From Muribaculaceae bacterium Isolate-037 (Harlan) (lineage in GTDB: Bacteria; Bacteroidota; Bacteroidia; Bacteroidales; Muribaculaceae): a DNA stretch of 64,000 nucleotides. How positions within the stretch are numbered: the stretch's first letter is position 1; each line of letters begins with the position of its first letter. A program made the position numbers and the translations under genes. Under the pieces are notes generated by a model. That model searched no databases, was not told the origin of the DNA, and was given only the letters and a program-made list of their open reading frames with translations. The stretch lies in the NCBI GenBank assembly GCA_003762615.1, contig RIAZ01000018.1, positions 1 through 64,000 on the forward strand, read 5' to 3'. Below, piece after piece: positions 8,540 to 17,170 of this stretch.

Positions 8540-9424
8540 ATGATTGTAGAGATTGACAGCAACTCCGGATTCTGCTTCGGAGTGGTGACAGCCATAAAGA
8601 AAGCCGAGGAGGAACTTGACAACAGCGGACAATTATATTGTCTGGGCGACATCGTGCATAATGCCGGTGAGGTGGAACGTCTATGTGAGAAAGGACTCGT
8701 CACTATCACCCATCAGGAACTGAGTCGGCTAAACAACGTGAAGGTGCTGCTCCGGGCGCATGGAGAACCTCCACAGACCTATCTTACAGCCACGTCAAAC
8801 AACATCGACATAATCGATGCCACATGTCCTGTGGTGCTTCAGCTCCAACGACGCATAAAGAAGGCATATCACGAAGGTGTGGAGGCAGAACTGAATGGAG
8901 GTGCTAAACCACTGATTGTCATTTACGGCAAAAATGGACATGCAGAAGTCAACGGGCTTGTCGGACAGACCAACGGCGAAGCTGTAGTAATACAAAACGT
9001 GGAAGAGATTGACAAACTTGACCTTGACCGCGACATAATGCTCTATTCCCAGACCACGAAATCACTTGAAGGATTCCGTCAGGTGGTGGAGGAGATCAAA
9101 CGCCGCAAGACGCACGGCAAGTTCGAATATTTCGACACGATCTGCCGTCAGGTAGCCAACCGCATGGAGAAGATGAGGGAATTTGCACGCAACCATGAGG
9201 TGGTCATATTCGTCAGTGGTGCAAAAAGCTCCAATGGCAAGGTGCTCTACGCGAAATGCAAGGAGGTGAATCCCCACACCTATCTCATTTCAGATGAATC
9301 AGAGCTTGATCCGTCATGGACCTCCGGGGCAGAGACCGTTGGCATCTGCGGAGCCACATCCACCCCTCTTTGGCTGATGGAGAAAGTTGCAGACAAAATC
9401 CGATCCACCCATGCTACCCTTTGA
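8540..9424 (+). CDS. ispH: 4-hydroxy-3-methylbut-2-enyl diphosphate reductase
   Basis: IspH (LytB), last step of the MEP isoprenoid pathway, reducing HMBPP to IPP and DMAPP through a 4Fe-4S cluster. The 294-aa sequence has the three cluster cysteines in SGFCFGV, DATCPVV and DTICRQ, the substrate block GKNGHAEVNGL, the AKSSNGK motif and the closing CGATSTP. The tadA start codon lies inside its last codons, so the two genes overlap and are probably co-translated. Confidence 0.97.
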   Translation: MIVEIDSNSGFCFGVVTAIKKAEEELDNSGQLYCLGDIVHNAGEVERLCEKGLVTITHQELSRLNNVKVLLRAHGEPPQTYLTATSNNIDIIDATCPVVLQLQRRIKKAYHEGVEAELNGGAKPLIVIYGKNGHAEVNGLVGQTNGEAVVIQNVEEIDKLDLDRDIMLYSQTTKSLEGFRQVVEEIKRRKTHGKFEYFDTICRQVANRMEKMREFARNHEVVIFVSGAKSSNGKVLYAKCKEVNPHTYLISDESELDPSWTSGAETVGICGATSTPLWLMEKVADKIRSTHATL

Positions 9425-9896
9425 CCATTCAAGCACCCCTCTGCAGGCAGATGAGCATTACATGCGCATCGCTATTGAAGAGGCAAGAGAAGCAGCCCGA
9501 CATGATGAAGTCCCCGTTGGGGCGGTCATCGTGTCGGGCAACCGTATCATAGCCCGTTGCCACAACCTCACGGAGACACTCACCGACGTCACTGCACACG
9601 CCGAAATGATGGCAATCACCGCTGCCGCCGATGCCCTCGGAGGCAAATACCTTACCGACTGCACGCTCTACGTCACCGTGGAGCCATGCCCCATGTGTGC
9701 CGGAGCACTTGGCTGGAGCCAGATCGGACGAATAGTATATGGAGCCTCCGACCCAAAACGCGGATTCTCCCGCCTATGCCACGACTCCATCACCCCTCTC
9801 CATCCCTCCACCATAGTGACTACAGGCATCCTCGCCGAGGAAGCCGCAGCATTGATGACCACCTTCTTCCGCAAAAAAAGAAAAAGAAAGAATTGA
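9411..9896 (+). CDS. tadA: tRNA-specific adenosine deaminase
   Basis: A 161-aa cytidine/deoxycytidylate-deaminase-fold enzyme. Zinc ligands and catalytic Glu lie in HAEMMAI and in PCPMCAGAL, with the TadA-like N-terminal block MRIAIEEAREAARHDEVPVGAVIV. It converts A34 to inosine in tRNA-Arg(ACG). The ATG at 9411 (14-bp overlap with ispH) is used; an in-frame ATG at 9387 would overlap more, and one at 9462 would remove the DEHY lead-in usual in the family. The C-terminus is a run of Lys/Arg (KKRKRK). Confidence 0.92.
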   Translation: MLPFDHSSTPLQADEHYMRIAIEEAREAARHDEVPVGAVIVSGNRIIARCHNLTETLTDVTAHAEMMAITAAADALGGKYLTDCTLYVTVEPCPMCAGALGWSQIGRIVYGASDPKRGFSRLCHDSITPLHPSTIVTTGILAEEAAALMTTFFRKKRKRKN

Positions 9897-10005
9897 CATC
9901 TATGTGTTACGGTCGCTGACAGTCAAACCCAACCCATTTAGACAGGATACCATAAATTTCATCACAAAAAAATCTCCGAAGACATAATTTTTTCAAAATT
10001 TTTAT

Positions 10006-10013
10006 TAATTTTG
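10006..10013 (+). promoter_or_regulatory. candidate -7 box upstream of the ADP-ribosylglycohydrolase gene
   Basis: TAATTTTG followed by CAATATT is a good -7 element, but the -33 position lacks TTTG. A hairpin at 10092-10118 (CTACA-ATCGGC paired with GCCGAT-TGTAG) lies in the resulting leader of about 140 nt. The rest of 9897-10156 holds nothing recognisable. Confidence 0.4.
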
Positions 10014-10156
10014 CAATATTCAACCTGCATTATTTTTCATCTCTTCCTCGGATAGAGCTGGAATTTATTCATTTACTTTTTCATTTCCCTTCTACAATCG
10101 GCAAATGCCGATATGTAGGAATTTAACTACACTTAAACATCATATCGATTAAACTT

Positions 10157-11095
10157 ATGGACATATCTTTAAAAGAAAAAATCTTAGGTGCCCTATTCGG
10201 ATACGCAATAGGAGATTCTCTCGGTCTTGGCACTGAGTTCATGACCCAAAAGGAAGTATCCCGACGATATCCCAACGGATTGCAGGATTACCAACAGATC
10301 ATCCGAGATGCCCACCGCGCCCAATGGAAAAGAGGAAGCTGGACCAATGACACGGAAATCGTTATCAAAGTTCTCGAAAGCTACGTGGCTCTCGGGAAAT
10401 TTGATTATAAAGACATTGCCTGCCGACTTAGGGAATGGTATTTAAGTAATCCGGTAGACCTAACACGCCACCAGCGTATTCTTCTTTCAAGAGAGGATTA
10501 CGCCTCCGATCCTTTCGAATCCGTCTCAAAATCATGGCAGAAAATCGGACTAACCGAGAATTCAAGCGAATGTCTCGGCAAGACATTGTTTGCATTCCTC
10601 TCCTCCGACCCGCTTTCCACCGCTGTAAATCTCTGTCGTCTTTCCCATCCGCAGGGACGATCCACCATGGCAAGCCGTGTCATAGCATCAATGACCCACT
10701 CCCTTTTCAGCTTTAACAAACCGGCTTCTTACGAGACAATTCTGGGAGTTGCCAACGAAATGAATGAAAACGTGGCAAAATACGTGGAGCAGGCATTCTT
10801 CGGCAACATAGACGAATTCAGGCTCGATGATCCGGATAAATACTGGGATGTAAGGAAAGCAATGGGGGCTGCATTATGGTGCGTATGGCATTGCGACAGC
10901 ATCGAAGAGGCATTACTCACCATAGTAGCAGAGGGGGGCGATGCCGACACCAACGCATCTTTGGCAGTAGCATTGATGGGTCTGAAATATGGCTACTCAT
11001 CCATACCAAAAAAATATATCGACCACCTCATAGACAAGGATCGCCTTTTTGAGCTCGCGGATAAATTAATTTCCACAATCGAATCTCAGGAATAA
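10157..11095 (+). CDS. ADP-ribosylglycohydrolase family protein
   Basis: A 312-aa member of the DraG/ARH family, which removes ADP-ribose from proteins, nucleic acids or small molecules using a two-metal site. Visible motifs are the N-terminal GALFGYAIGDSLG, the metal block WTNDTE (residues 62-67), and the C-terminal metal block GGDADTNAS near residue 255. The first block usually reads (S/T)DDT; here the first Asp is Asn64, which may change metal binding. No ADP-ribosyltransferase partner is next to it. It has its own leader and is probably transcribed alone or with menA. Confidence 0.88.
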   Translation: MDISLKEKILGALFGYAIGDSLGLGTEFMTQKEVSRRYPNGLQDYQQIIRDAHRAQWKRGSWTNDTEIVIKVLESYVALGKFDYKDIACRLREWYLSNPVDLTRHQRILLSREDYASDPFESVSKSWQKIGLTENSSECLGKTLFAFLSSDPLSTAVNLCRLSHPQGRSTMASRVIASMTHSLFSFNKPASYETILGVANEMNENVAKYVEQAFFGNIDEFRLDDPDKYWDVRKAMGAALWCVWHCDSIEEALLTIVAEGGDADTNASLAVALMGLKYGYSSIPKKYIDHLIDKDRLFELADKLISTIESQE

Positions 11096-11161
11096 GTCGC
11101 CCTACACAATAGGGAATACTTTTTTTCGTATATATATAGGCAATACCAAATGTATAACCTC

Positions 11162-11196
11162 ATCCCGTAGACAGACATCACGTCCGTCTACGGGAT
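11162..11196 (+). promoter_or_regulatory. hairpin just upstream of menA
   Basis: ATCCCGTAGAC (11162-11172) pairs with GTCTACGGGAT (11186-11196) and the stem extends inward by GAC/GTC around an ATCAC loop. There is no U tract on either strand, so it is not a classic terminator. It ends 3 nt before the ATG at 11200 and 24 nt before the ATG at 11221, where it could affect translation or mark the mRNA end of the preceding gene. Confidence 0.55.
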
Positions 11197-11220
11197 AAGA
11201 TGTCTATAAACAACACTACA

Positions 11221-12099
11221 ATGACTCCATGGATTGAAGCAATGAGGCTGCGTACCCTCCCGGTAAGTGTGGCAGGCGTGCTTGCCGGCACAGCTTGTGC
11301 GGCACACCACAACGGATTCTCTGCAATCCCCATGCTAATATGCCTTTTTTTTGCAATCATAGCACAGATCGCCTCTAATTTCGCAAATGAATACTATGAT
11401 TTCAAGAACGGATTCGATAAAAAGGGGCGCGAGGGATTCCGGCGCGGAGTGACGGAGGGCGACATATCTCCCGCCGCCATGAAGAGAGCCACATATTCGC
11501 TTCTCGCAATCGACGCGTTGCTCGGATGTACCCTCATAATCTGGGGAGGATGGTGGCTCGTGCCCGTCGGCATAGCAATAGCAATATTCGCAGTGGCATA
11601 CAGCGCAGGTCCATACCCACTCTCGCATCACGGACTTGGCGACATTGCAGTAATAATATTCTTCGGATTCGTACCGGTCCTGTTTACAGAATATGTGCAG
11701 ACCGGTGTATTCATTACCGACTACGTATCCATCTGCGTAGCGACAGCCGTAGGACTAATGGCAGCCAACGTCTTGATAGTTAACAATTATCGCGACCATG
11801 ATGACGACAAGGGTGTAGGCAAGCACACTACAGTCGTGATCTTCGGACGCAAGACAATGGCATACGTATATCTCTTCAACGGTATAATTGCATCAATGTG
11901 CATTGCTATCGCCACATCCAAACTACACCCCCTCTGGGCGTCGGAAGGATGGATTGTCTATCTGTCATGCCATATCGTATTCTTCCAGAAAATGCTCAAG
12001 ATGCATGGAAAGGAACTTAACGCACTGCTGAAATACACTTCTCTTCTCCTCTTCTTTGTATCGGTATACATCCTTTTCACCCTCTCCGTATGCCGATGA
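11221..12099 (+). CDS. menA: 1,4-dihydroxy-2-naphthoate polyprenyltransferase
   Basis: UbiA-superfamily membrane prenyltransferase of 292 aa for menaquinone synthesis; it attaches the polyprenyl chain to DHNA. The first Asp-rich motif lies in NEYYDFKNGFDKKG and the second in NNYRDHDDDKGVGKHT, with eight to nine hydrophobic helices. The start at 11221 gives MTPWIEAMRLRTLPVS, matching the usual MenA N-terminus. The upstream ATG at 11200 adds seven residues but sits right behind a strong hairpin. Confidence 0.93.
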   Translation: MTPWIEAMRLRTLPVSVAGVLAGTACAAHHNGFSAIPMLICLFFAIIAQIASNFANEYYDFKNGFDKKGREGFRRGVTEGDISPAAMKRATYSLLAIDALLGCTLIIWGGWWLVPVGIAIAIFAVAYSAGPYPLSHHGLGDIAVIIFFGFVPVLFTEYVQTGVFITDYVSICVATAVGLMAANVLIVNNYRDHDDDKGVGKHTTVVIFGRKTMAYVYLFNGIIASMCIAIATSKLHPLWASEGWIVYLSCHIVFFQKMLKMHGKELNALLKYTSLLLFFVSVYILFTLSVCR

Positions 12100-12213
12100 C
12101 AGTCTTGTCTCTCCCGACGTATCACCACTCTCCTTCCTCACCTCAAAACAGACAACCCGCATTGCTGAAGCTATCCAATATTCCGCAATACATTTCATTC
12201 ATACAAAACGACA

Positions 12214-13767
12214 ATGGCAAAAAAACCGGACTTCCGCCCACCACTGACTGACGCAACAGGGAAACTACCTCCTCGCGACACCGATCTTGAAGAGGTGGTG
12301 CTCGGCGCATGCATGCTTGAGAAAGATGCCTACATGAACGTATGCGACATTCTTGTGCCCGACAGTTTCTACGACCCGGTTAACCAGAAGATTTTCCAGG
12401 CAATAACGACCTTGGGTTTCAATCAACGCCCCATCGACATGATGACCGTCACCGAACAATTGCGTCAGGACGGCACCCTCGAAGAAGTAGGCGGCGCGAT
12501 ACACATCACCGAACTCACCGCCCGCGTATATTCCGCAGCCAACGTGGAATATCACGCCCGAATAATCGCTCAGAAATATCTTGCACGACGCCTTATAGCC
12601 TACGCCTCCACAATCGAGACAAAGGCTTTCGACGAGAGCAACGACGTCGACGATCTCCTGCAGGAAGCCGAAGGGCAACTGTTCGACATATCGCAGACCC
12701 AGCTCAAGCGGGAAGTGACTCAGATTGACCCGGTGATAAATCTTGCGCTTGAACAGATACAGACTGCCGCCAACAATGAGAGCGGTCTGTCGGGTCTCCA
12801 GACAGGCTATACTGATCTTGACCGGATGACCTCCGGATGGCAGAGTTCCGACCTTATTATCATCGCCGCACGTCCTGCCATGGGTAAGACCGCCTTCGTG
12901 CTGTCAATGGCAAAGAATATGGCGGTAGACTACAACATACCCATAGCAATTTTCACCCTTGAGATGGCAAACGTGCAACTTGTGAAACGACTTATAAGCA
13001 ACGTTGCCGACCTGGAGGGTGAGAAAATCAAGAGCGGACAGCTCACAAATGAGGAATGGGACCGACTGAACTCCAGAATACGCACAGTATACAGTGCTCC
13101 CCTATATCTCGACGAGACCCCCGGATTGTCGATAACCGAACTCCGCACGAAAGCTCGCCGACTCGTAAGAGAGAAAGGGGTAAGGATGATAATGATCGAC
13201 TACCTTCAGCTGATGAATGCCACCGGACTCAAGCTCGGCAGCCGCGAACAGGAGGTCAGCACCATCTCCCGATCGCTGAAGGCTCTCGCAAAGGAACTCA
13301 ACATACCCATCATCGCCCTCTCCCAGCTGAACCGAAGCACAGAGACGCGTGAGGACAAACGCCCTGTCCTCTCCGATCTCCGTGAATCGGGAGCCATAGA
13401 GCAGGATGCCGATATCGTATGCTTTATCCATCGACCGGAATACTACACCAAAAGTTCGGAAGACGCTGAGGGTAACGACATTCGCGGACTTGCTCAGCTC
13501 ATCGTGGCAAAACACCGTTCCGGTGCCGTCGGCGACGTAAAGCTACGGTTCGTATCAAAGTATGCCAAATTTGAGAATTGGGAACAGGGTTACAACGTGC
13601 TTCAGGAGACCCTTTCCGAAACTCCCCTGAAACTTGGCTCCAAAATGAACAATGCCCAGCTCGACTCGCCGATGCCACCTTCCCCATTCTCCCTCGGCTC
13701 ACCCTTGCAATCCGGAGGAATGCCCGACATCATGCCGGGTCCGGGAGATGCCGACATACCTTTCTGA
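12214..13767 (+). CDS. dnaB: replicative DNA helicase
   Basis: DnaB hexameric helicase of 517 aa. An N-terminal primase-interacting domain (residues about 20-120, starting at PPRDTDLEEVVLGACM) is followed by a RecA-like motor with Walker A ARPAMGKTAF, Walker B RMIMIDYLQLM, and the DnaB-family block LSQLNRSTETREDKRP with ESGAIEQDAD. It unwinds DNA at the replication fork. The tail is rich in Pro, Ser and Gly. No intein is present. About 115 nt separate it from menA. Confidence 0.98.
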   Translation: MAKKPDFRPPLTDATGKLPPRDTDLEEVVLGACMLEKDAYMNVCDILVPDSFYDPVNQKIFQAITTLGFNQRPIDMMTVTEQLRQDGTLEEVGGAIHITELTARVYSAANVEYHARIIAQKYLARRLIAYASTIETKAFDESNDVDDLLQEAEGQLFDISQTQLKREVTQIDPVINLALEQIQTAANNESGLSGLQTGYTDLDRMTSGWQSSDLIIIAARPAMGKTAFVLSMAKNMAVDYNIPIAIFTLEMANVQLVKRLISNVADLEGEKIKSGQLTNEEWDRLNSRIRTVYSAPLYLDETPGLSITELRTKARRLVREKGVRMIMIDYLQLMNATGLKLGSREQEVSTISRSLKALAKELNIPIIALSQLNRSTETREDKRPVLSDLRESGAIEQDADIVCFIHRPEYYTKSSEDAEGNDIRGLAQLIVAKHRSGAVGDVKLRFVSKYAKFENWEQGYNVLQETLSETPLKLGSKMNNAQLDSPMPPSPFSLGSPLQSGGMPDIMPGPGDADIPF

Positions 13768-13804
13768 CCGGATCTGAACATATACCATTACAATCCATCC
13801 CACA

Positions 13805-13852
13805 GAATCCATCCTATCCAATCCGTATCGGATTAAAAAATAGGATGGATTC
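13805..13852 (+). terminator. nested inverted repeat after dnaB
   Basis: Outer arms GAATCCATCCTAT and ATAGGATGGATTC are perfect 13-bp complements. Inside them AATCCG and CGGATT form a second stem. No long U tract follows, so it is a probable terminator or mRNA 3'-end structure rather than a textbook one. Confidence 0.55.
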
Positions 13853-13928
13853 ACATTTCTAAACATTTTAGTGAACCTCTCCCCACCTCCTTTTGTTTTA
13901 TTTACAAAACATTAAAAAATCAAAGGTT

Positions 13929-14144
13929 ATGGATAGCAAGGAAAAACACACAAACGAATCGGCCAACGCCGATATTATAGAAAATTCTATGAGAGCAGAA
14001 GCACGAAACCGCAAACGTGAAAGCACACGTAAAATCAACAGCCTGTGGCTATGGCTTGGAGTACTTATCTTGATTGCCATTCTTCTATACTGGCTATTCA
14101 GCATAGGTATTATGGAAAGTCTTGCCGGAGTATTCAACGGCTGA
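13929..14144 (+). CDS. small single-pass membrane protein
   Basis: A 71-aa protein of unknown function. The first 40 residues are polar and highly charged (many Lys, Glu, Arg, Asn); the second part is one hydrophobic helix (LWLWLGVLILIAILLYWLFSIGIM) followed by a short tail. The ATG at 13929 is preferred to 13893 because an A-rich stretch with AGGTT precedes it. It lies between dnaB and rpmH and is followed by a strong terminator. The positively charged N-terminal part suggests an N-in orientation. Confidence 0.65.
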   Translation: MDSKEKHTNESANADIIENSMRAEARNRKRESTRKINSLWLWLGVLILIAILLYWLFSIGIMESLAGVFNG

Positions 14145-14220
14145 TAACGGCAAACCAACACCCGGCCATTCATAGTCCTATCAAAGGGCTTATCACCAGA
14201 TCAGACAAGACCGGGAACCT

Positions 14221-14252
14221 GCCCCCAGAGTACACACTCCGGGGGCTTTTTT
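14221..14252 (+). terminator. intrinsic terminator
   Basis: GCCCCC (14221-14226) pairs with GGGGGC (14241-14246), extended inward by GAGT/ACTC around an ACAC loop, then TTTTTT. It is a textbook rho-independent terminator for the 13929-14144 gene. Confidence 0.85.
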
Positions 14253-14337
14253 CATACCCCACACCATCTTAATAATCATCCATAAGCAAATATTGCTTGT
14301 ATCAAAATAATAATCGTCCATCCGCAAATCGATACCC

Positions 14338-14381
14338 CAAAAAAACGACGAGAGGACGACTCCTTTAACGGAATCGTCCTC
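14338..14381 (-). terminator. rpmH terminator
   Basis: On the minus strand GAGGACGATTCC pairs with GGAGTCGTCCTC (12 bp with one G-T pair, 14352-14381), followed by TCGTCGTTTTTTT. It lies 24 bp past the rpmH stop codon. The remaining 14253-14337 stretch shows nothing. Confidence 0.85.
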
Positions 14382-14404
14382 ATCAGTCTCTTCTACATCC
14401 GGAA

Positions 14405-14560
14405 TTACTTACCGGCGATATGGTCAGATACTGTTAACGAAGCGCGACCTTTTGCGCGACGACGAGACAACACTTTGCGACCATCTTTTGTCGCCATTCT
14501 TTCACGGAATCCATGTTTGTTTACCCTTCTGCGGTTGGAGGGCTGAAATGTTCTTTTCAT
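14405..14560 (-). CDS. rpmH: 50S ribosomal protein L34
   Basis: A 51-aa very basic protein read on the minus strand from ATG at 14560 to TAA at 14405. It starts [18 protein letters not shown] and contains [19 protein letters not shown], the near-universal L34 sequence. The C-terminus ([12 protein letters not shown]) is a few residues longer than in E. coli. It has its own promoter and terminator and is not next to rnpA, unlike in many bacteria. Confidence 0.98.
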   Translation of the reverse strand: MKRTFQPSNRRRVNKHGFRERMATKDGRKVLSRRRAKGRASLTVSDHIAGK

Positions 14561-14608
14561 TGTATATTGATTGTTTAATTTCTGATTTCCCTACTGATTT
14601 TCGGAGTG

Positions 14609-14640
14609 CAAAATTAGGAAATATCTTTCATTTTCACAAA
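14609..14640 (-). promoter_or_regulatory. rpmH promoter
   Basis: On the minus strand TTTG (14637-14640), a 20-bp spacer and TAATTTTG (14609-14616): an exact Bacteroidetes promoter about 50 bp upstream of the rpmH start. Confidence 0.8.
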
Positions 14641-14700
14641 TTTCGCACCACTTTTTTATGTTCATCAATCATTTATCACTGTCTACACCCCTATTTTCTC

Positions 14701-14731
14701 TTTCGTTTTTCCCATTTTTTTATTAATTTTG
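14701..14731 (+). promoter_or_regulatory. efp promoter
   Basis: TAATTTTG at 14724-14731 with an imperfect -33 (TTTCG at 14701-14705). It points at efp and lies back-to-back with the rpmH promoter. Confidence 0.6.
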
Positions 14732-14801
14732 CAACAAAATACGGGGGAGTCTCCCGATTCCTCTCCAATAATAAGAACATTACAACTACACTTTTAAGGA
14801 T

Positions 14802-15368
14802 ATGATGAACGCTCAAGACATCAAAAACGGCACCTGCATCCGCATGGATGGCCGTCTCTATTTCTGTGTTGAATTCCTTCACGTGAAACCGGGCAAGGGC
14901 AACACATTCATGCGCACAAAGCTCAAGGATGTGGTCGACGGCAGAGTGCTCGAACGCCGCTTCAACATCGGTGAGAAACTTGAAGACGTGCGCGTGGAGC
15001 GTCGTCCCTACCAGTATCTATATGCTGAGGGTGGCGACGACATCTTCATGAACAACGAGACTTTCGACCAGGTGCCCATCAATAAGGAACTCGTCACCGG
15101 TGCAGCCTTCATGAAAGAGGGCGATGTGGTGGAAGTGGTAAGCGATGCCTCTACCGACACTGTGCTCTATGCCGAGATGCCTATCAAGACAGTCCTCAAG
15201 ATCACTTACACTGAGCCGGGACTCAAAGGCGACACTGCAACCAACACTCTCAAACCCGCTACCGTGGAGACCGGCGCAACTGTACGCGTACCTCTCTTCG
15301 TCAACGAGGGCGAGCTTATTGAGGTTGACACCCGCACAGGCGAATACGTTGGCCGTGTAAAGGCATAA
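14802..15368 (+). CDS. efp: elongation factor P
   Basis: EF-P of 188 aa, which relieves ribosome stalling at proline stretches. Three beta-barrel domains are recognisable: the KOW-like N-terminal domain with the loop [10 protein letters not shown], whose lysine is the usual modification site; the central OB domain; and the C-terminal OB domain ending in [12 protein letters not shown]. Two adjacent ATGs (14802, 14805) are both possible. It is followed 30 bp on by a glycosyltransferase gene. Confidence 0.97.
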   Translation: MMNAQDIKNGTCIRMDGRLYFCVEFLHVKPGKGNTFMRTKLKDVVDGRVLERRFNIGEKLEDVRVERRPYQYLYAEGGDDIFMNNETFDQVPINKELVTGAAFMKEGDVVEVVSDASTDTVLYAEMPIKTVLKITYTEPGLKGDTATNTLKPATVETGATVRVPLFVNEGELIEVDTRTGEYVGRVKA

Positions 15369-15398
15369 TCTGCATCGTCACACTCAATACCGACATAT

Positions 15399-16409
15399 AT
15401 GTCTGCCACTGCTTCCCCATCCTTTTCAATCATCGTACCGGTCTACAACCGACCGGATGAGATTAACGATCTGCTAAAAAGTCTTGACCAACAGACCGAC
15501 AAAGATTTTGAAATTGTCATCGTTGAAGACGGCTCGACAGTAAGATGCGGGAAGCAATGCGAATCTTTCAAGAAAAGCATACGCATAAAATATTTCTACA
15601 AAGACAACGAAGGGCGAAGCATCGCCCGGAATTACGGCATGGACAGAGCCGACGGAGATTTCTTCATCTTCGTCGACTCTGACTGCATTCTGCCCCCTGA
15701 CTATATCGCATCGCTGAAGAAGGCTATTGCCGAGAAACCTGCCGATTGCTTCGGCGGTCCGGATGCAGCCCACGAATCCTTCTCCGACACACAGAAAGCC
15801 ATAAACTACGCAATGACATCATTCCTGACCACCGGAGGGATACGTGGCGGTAAGATGTCGATGGAGAAATTCACTCCGCGCACGTTCAACATGGGATTCT
15901 CACGCAAGGTGTGGGAGAAAGTAGGCGGATTCCGTGAGATGTTCAGCGAGGATATCGACATGAGCACACGCATCCGTCTTGCCGGATTCTCAATAACACT
16001 ATATCCCGACGTGGCGGTGTTTCACAAACGCAGGGTTAATTTCAAGAAATTCTGGCGTCAGGTGCACGTATTCGGCATGTCGAGAATCACTTTGCAGCTT
16101 CTGTATCCCGGCTCCATGAAAGCCGTGCATTGGCTGCCTGCGCTTTTCGTAGTGGGCGCATTGGCAATGTTGATTGGAGCCTGCTTCTGCAAATGGCTGA
16201 TACTCCCACTTATCATATATATCCTTGCCCTTTGGATCTGGGGCATAATCTCCACCCGCAGCCTAAAGATCGGCACGATGGGCGTAGGTGCTGCAATGGT
16301 GCAGCTGTCAGGATACGGCACCGGTTTCATCCGGGCATACGTATGGAAGATTCTGCTGCGACACGGACGCGACATTGATGACGAGATTGAACGGCGACGC
16401 GGGAAATAA
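15399..16409 (+). CDS. family 2 glycosyltransferase, membrane-anchored
   Basis: GT2-type glycosyltransferase of 336 aa. The GT-A domain (residues about 9-240) has FSIIVPVYNRPDEI, the nucleotide-sugar motif VDSDCILPPDY (DxD-like) and a downstream FSEDIDMSTRIRLAG block holding the putative catalytic ED. Two to three hydrophobic helices occur at about 245-305. Such enzymes build surface polysaccharides or glycolipids; the sugar is unknown. It lies between efp and radC on the same strand with gaps of 30 and 14 bp. Confidence 0.88.
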   Translation: MSATASPSFSIIVPVYNRPDEINDLLKSLDQQTDKDFEIVIVEDGSTVRCGKQCESFKKSIRIKYFYKDNEGRSIARNYGMDRADGDFFIFVDSDCILPPDYIASLKKAIAEKPADCFGGPDAAHESFSDTQKAINYAMTSFLTTGGIRGGKMSMEKFTPRTFNMGFSRKVWEKVGGFREMFSEDIDMSTRIRLAGFSITLYPDVAVFHKRRVNFKKFWRQVHVFGMSRITLQLLYPGSMKAVHWLPALFVVGALAMLIGACFCKWLILPLIIYILALWIWGIISTRSLKIGTMGVGAAMVQLSGYGTGFIRAYVWKILLRHGRDIDDEIERRRGK

Positions 16410-16423
16410 CTTACTGCAAAGCC

Positions 16424-17158
16424 ATGAACGACCTCCCACCTCTCAATTCTTACCCTGAAATCAGTTCTCAAATAACAACCCGTACTGTAAAAGAGATGGA
16501 TCCCGACCAGCAACCTCGCGAAAAGGCTGAGAAATATGGATGCGGTGTTCTGTCTATTCCGGAACTTTGGGCATTGATATTGCGAGTAGGCACTCCAGGA
16601 ATGCCTATCACCGACCTATGCCGCAACATCATGCACGACAACGATGGTTCGCTTCACAAACTCGAACGTCGCACACGTGCCGAACTGCGTAAGATCAAAG
16701 GCATCGGTACAACGAAGAGCATACAGGTGGAAGCTGTCATGGAGTTGATCAAACGATATTGCACGGAAGAGATTCCGATAGAGGATCCCATCACTAATTC
16801 CTCCATGATTTTCCAACGTATGCGCAACAGCATCGGTAATCTTGACCATGAACAGATCTGGATTCTCCTGCTCAACCGCCGTAACCAGATAATCAAGCAA
16901 TACACGCTCACCACCGGCACGAGCGTAGCTTCCCTATTTGACCTCAAGAAAGCTCTGAAATTCGCCCTTACGGAAAATGCGGAAGGGATAATAATGGTGC
17001 ACAACCATCCCTCAGGCGGTACACGCCCCAGTCCGCAGGACGACAGAATCACACAAGACCTCAAGAAAGGGTGTGAATACCTCCAGTTCCGTATGCTCGA
17101 CCACGTGATCGTCACAAGCAACGACTACTACAGCTACATGGACAACGGCAAAATCTAA
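16424..17158 (+). CDS. radC: RadC family protein (JAB/MPN domain)
   Basis: A 244-aa RadC-like protein: an N-terminal helix-hairpin-helix region (about 30-105, including ELRKIKGIGTTKSIQVEA) and a C-terminal JAB/MPN metalloprotease-like domain with MVHNHPSGGTRPSPQDD, which supplies the two zinc His and the Asp. Biochemical function is unsettled in the family despite the DNA-repair name. An inner Met at 16499 also gives a plausible start, close to the usual REKAEKYG beginning. Confidence 0.93.
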   Translation: MNDLPPLNSYPEISSQITTRTVKEMDPDQQPREKAEKYGCGVLSIPELWALILRVGTPGMPITDLCRNIMHDNDGSLHKLERRTRAELRKIKGIGTTKSIQVEAVMELIKRYCTEEIPIEDPITNSSMIFQRMRNSIGNLDHEQIWILLLNRRNQIIKQYTLTTGTSVASLFDLKKALKFALTENAEGIIMVHNHPSGGTRPSPQDDRITQDLKKGCEYLQFRMLDHVIVTSNDYYSYMDNGKI

Positions 17159-17170
17159 AAAGTTATAAGA

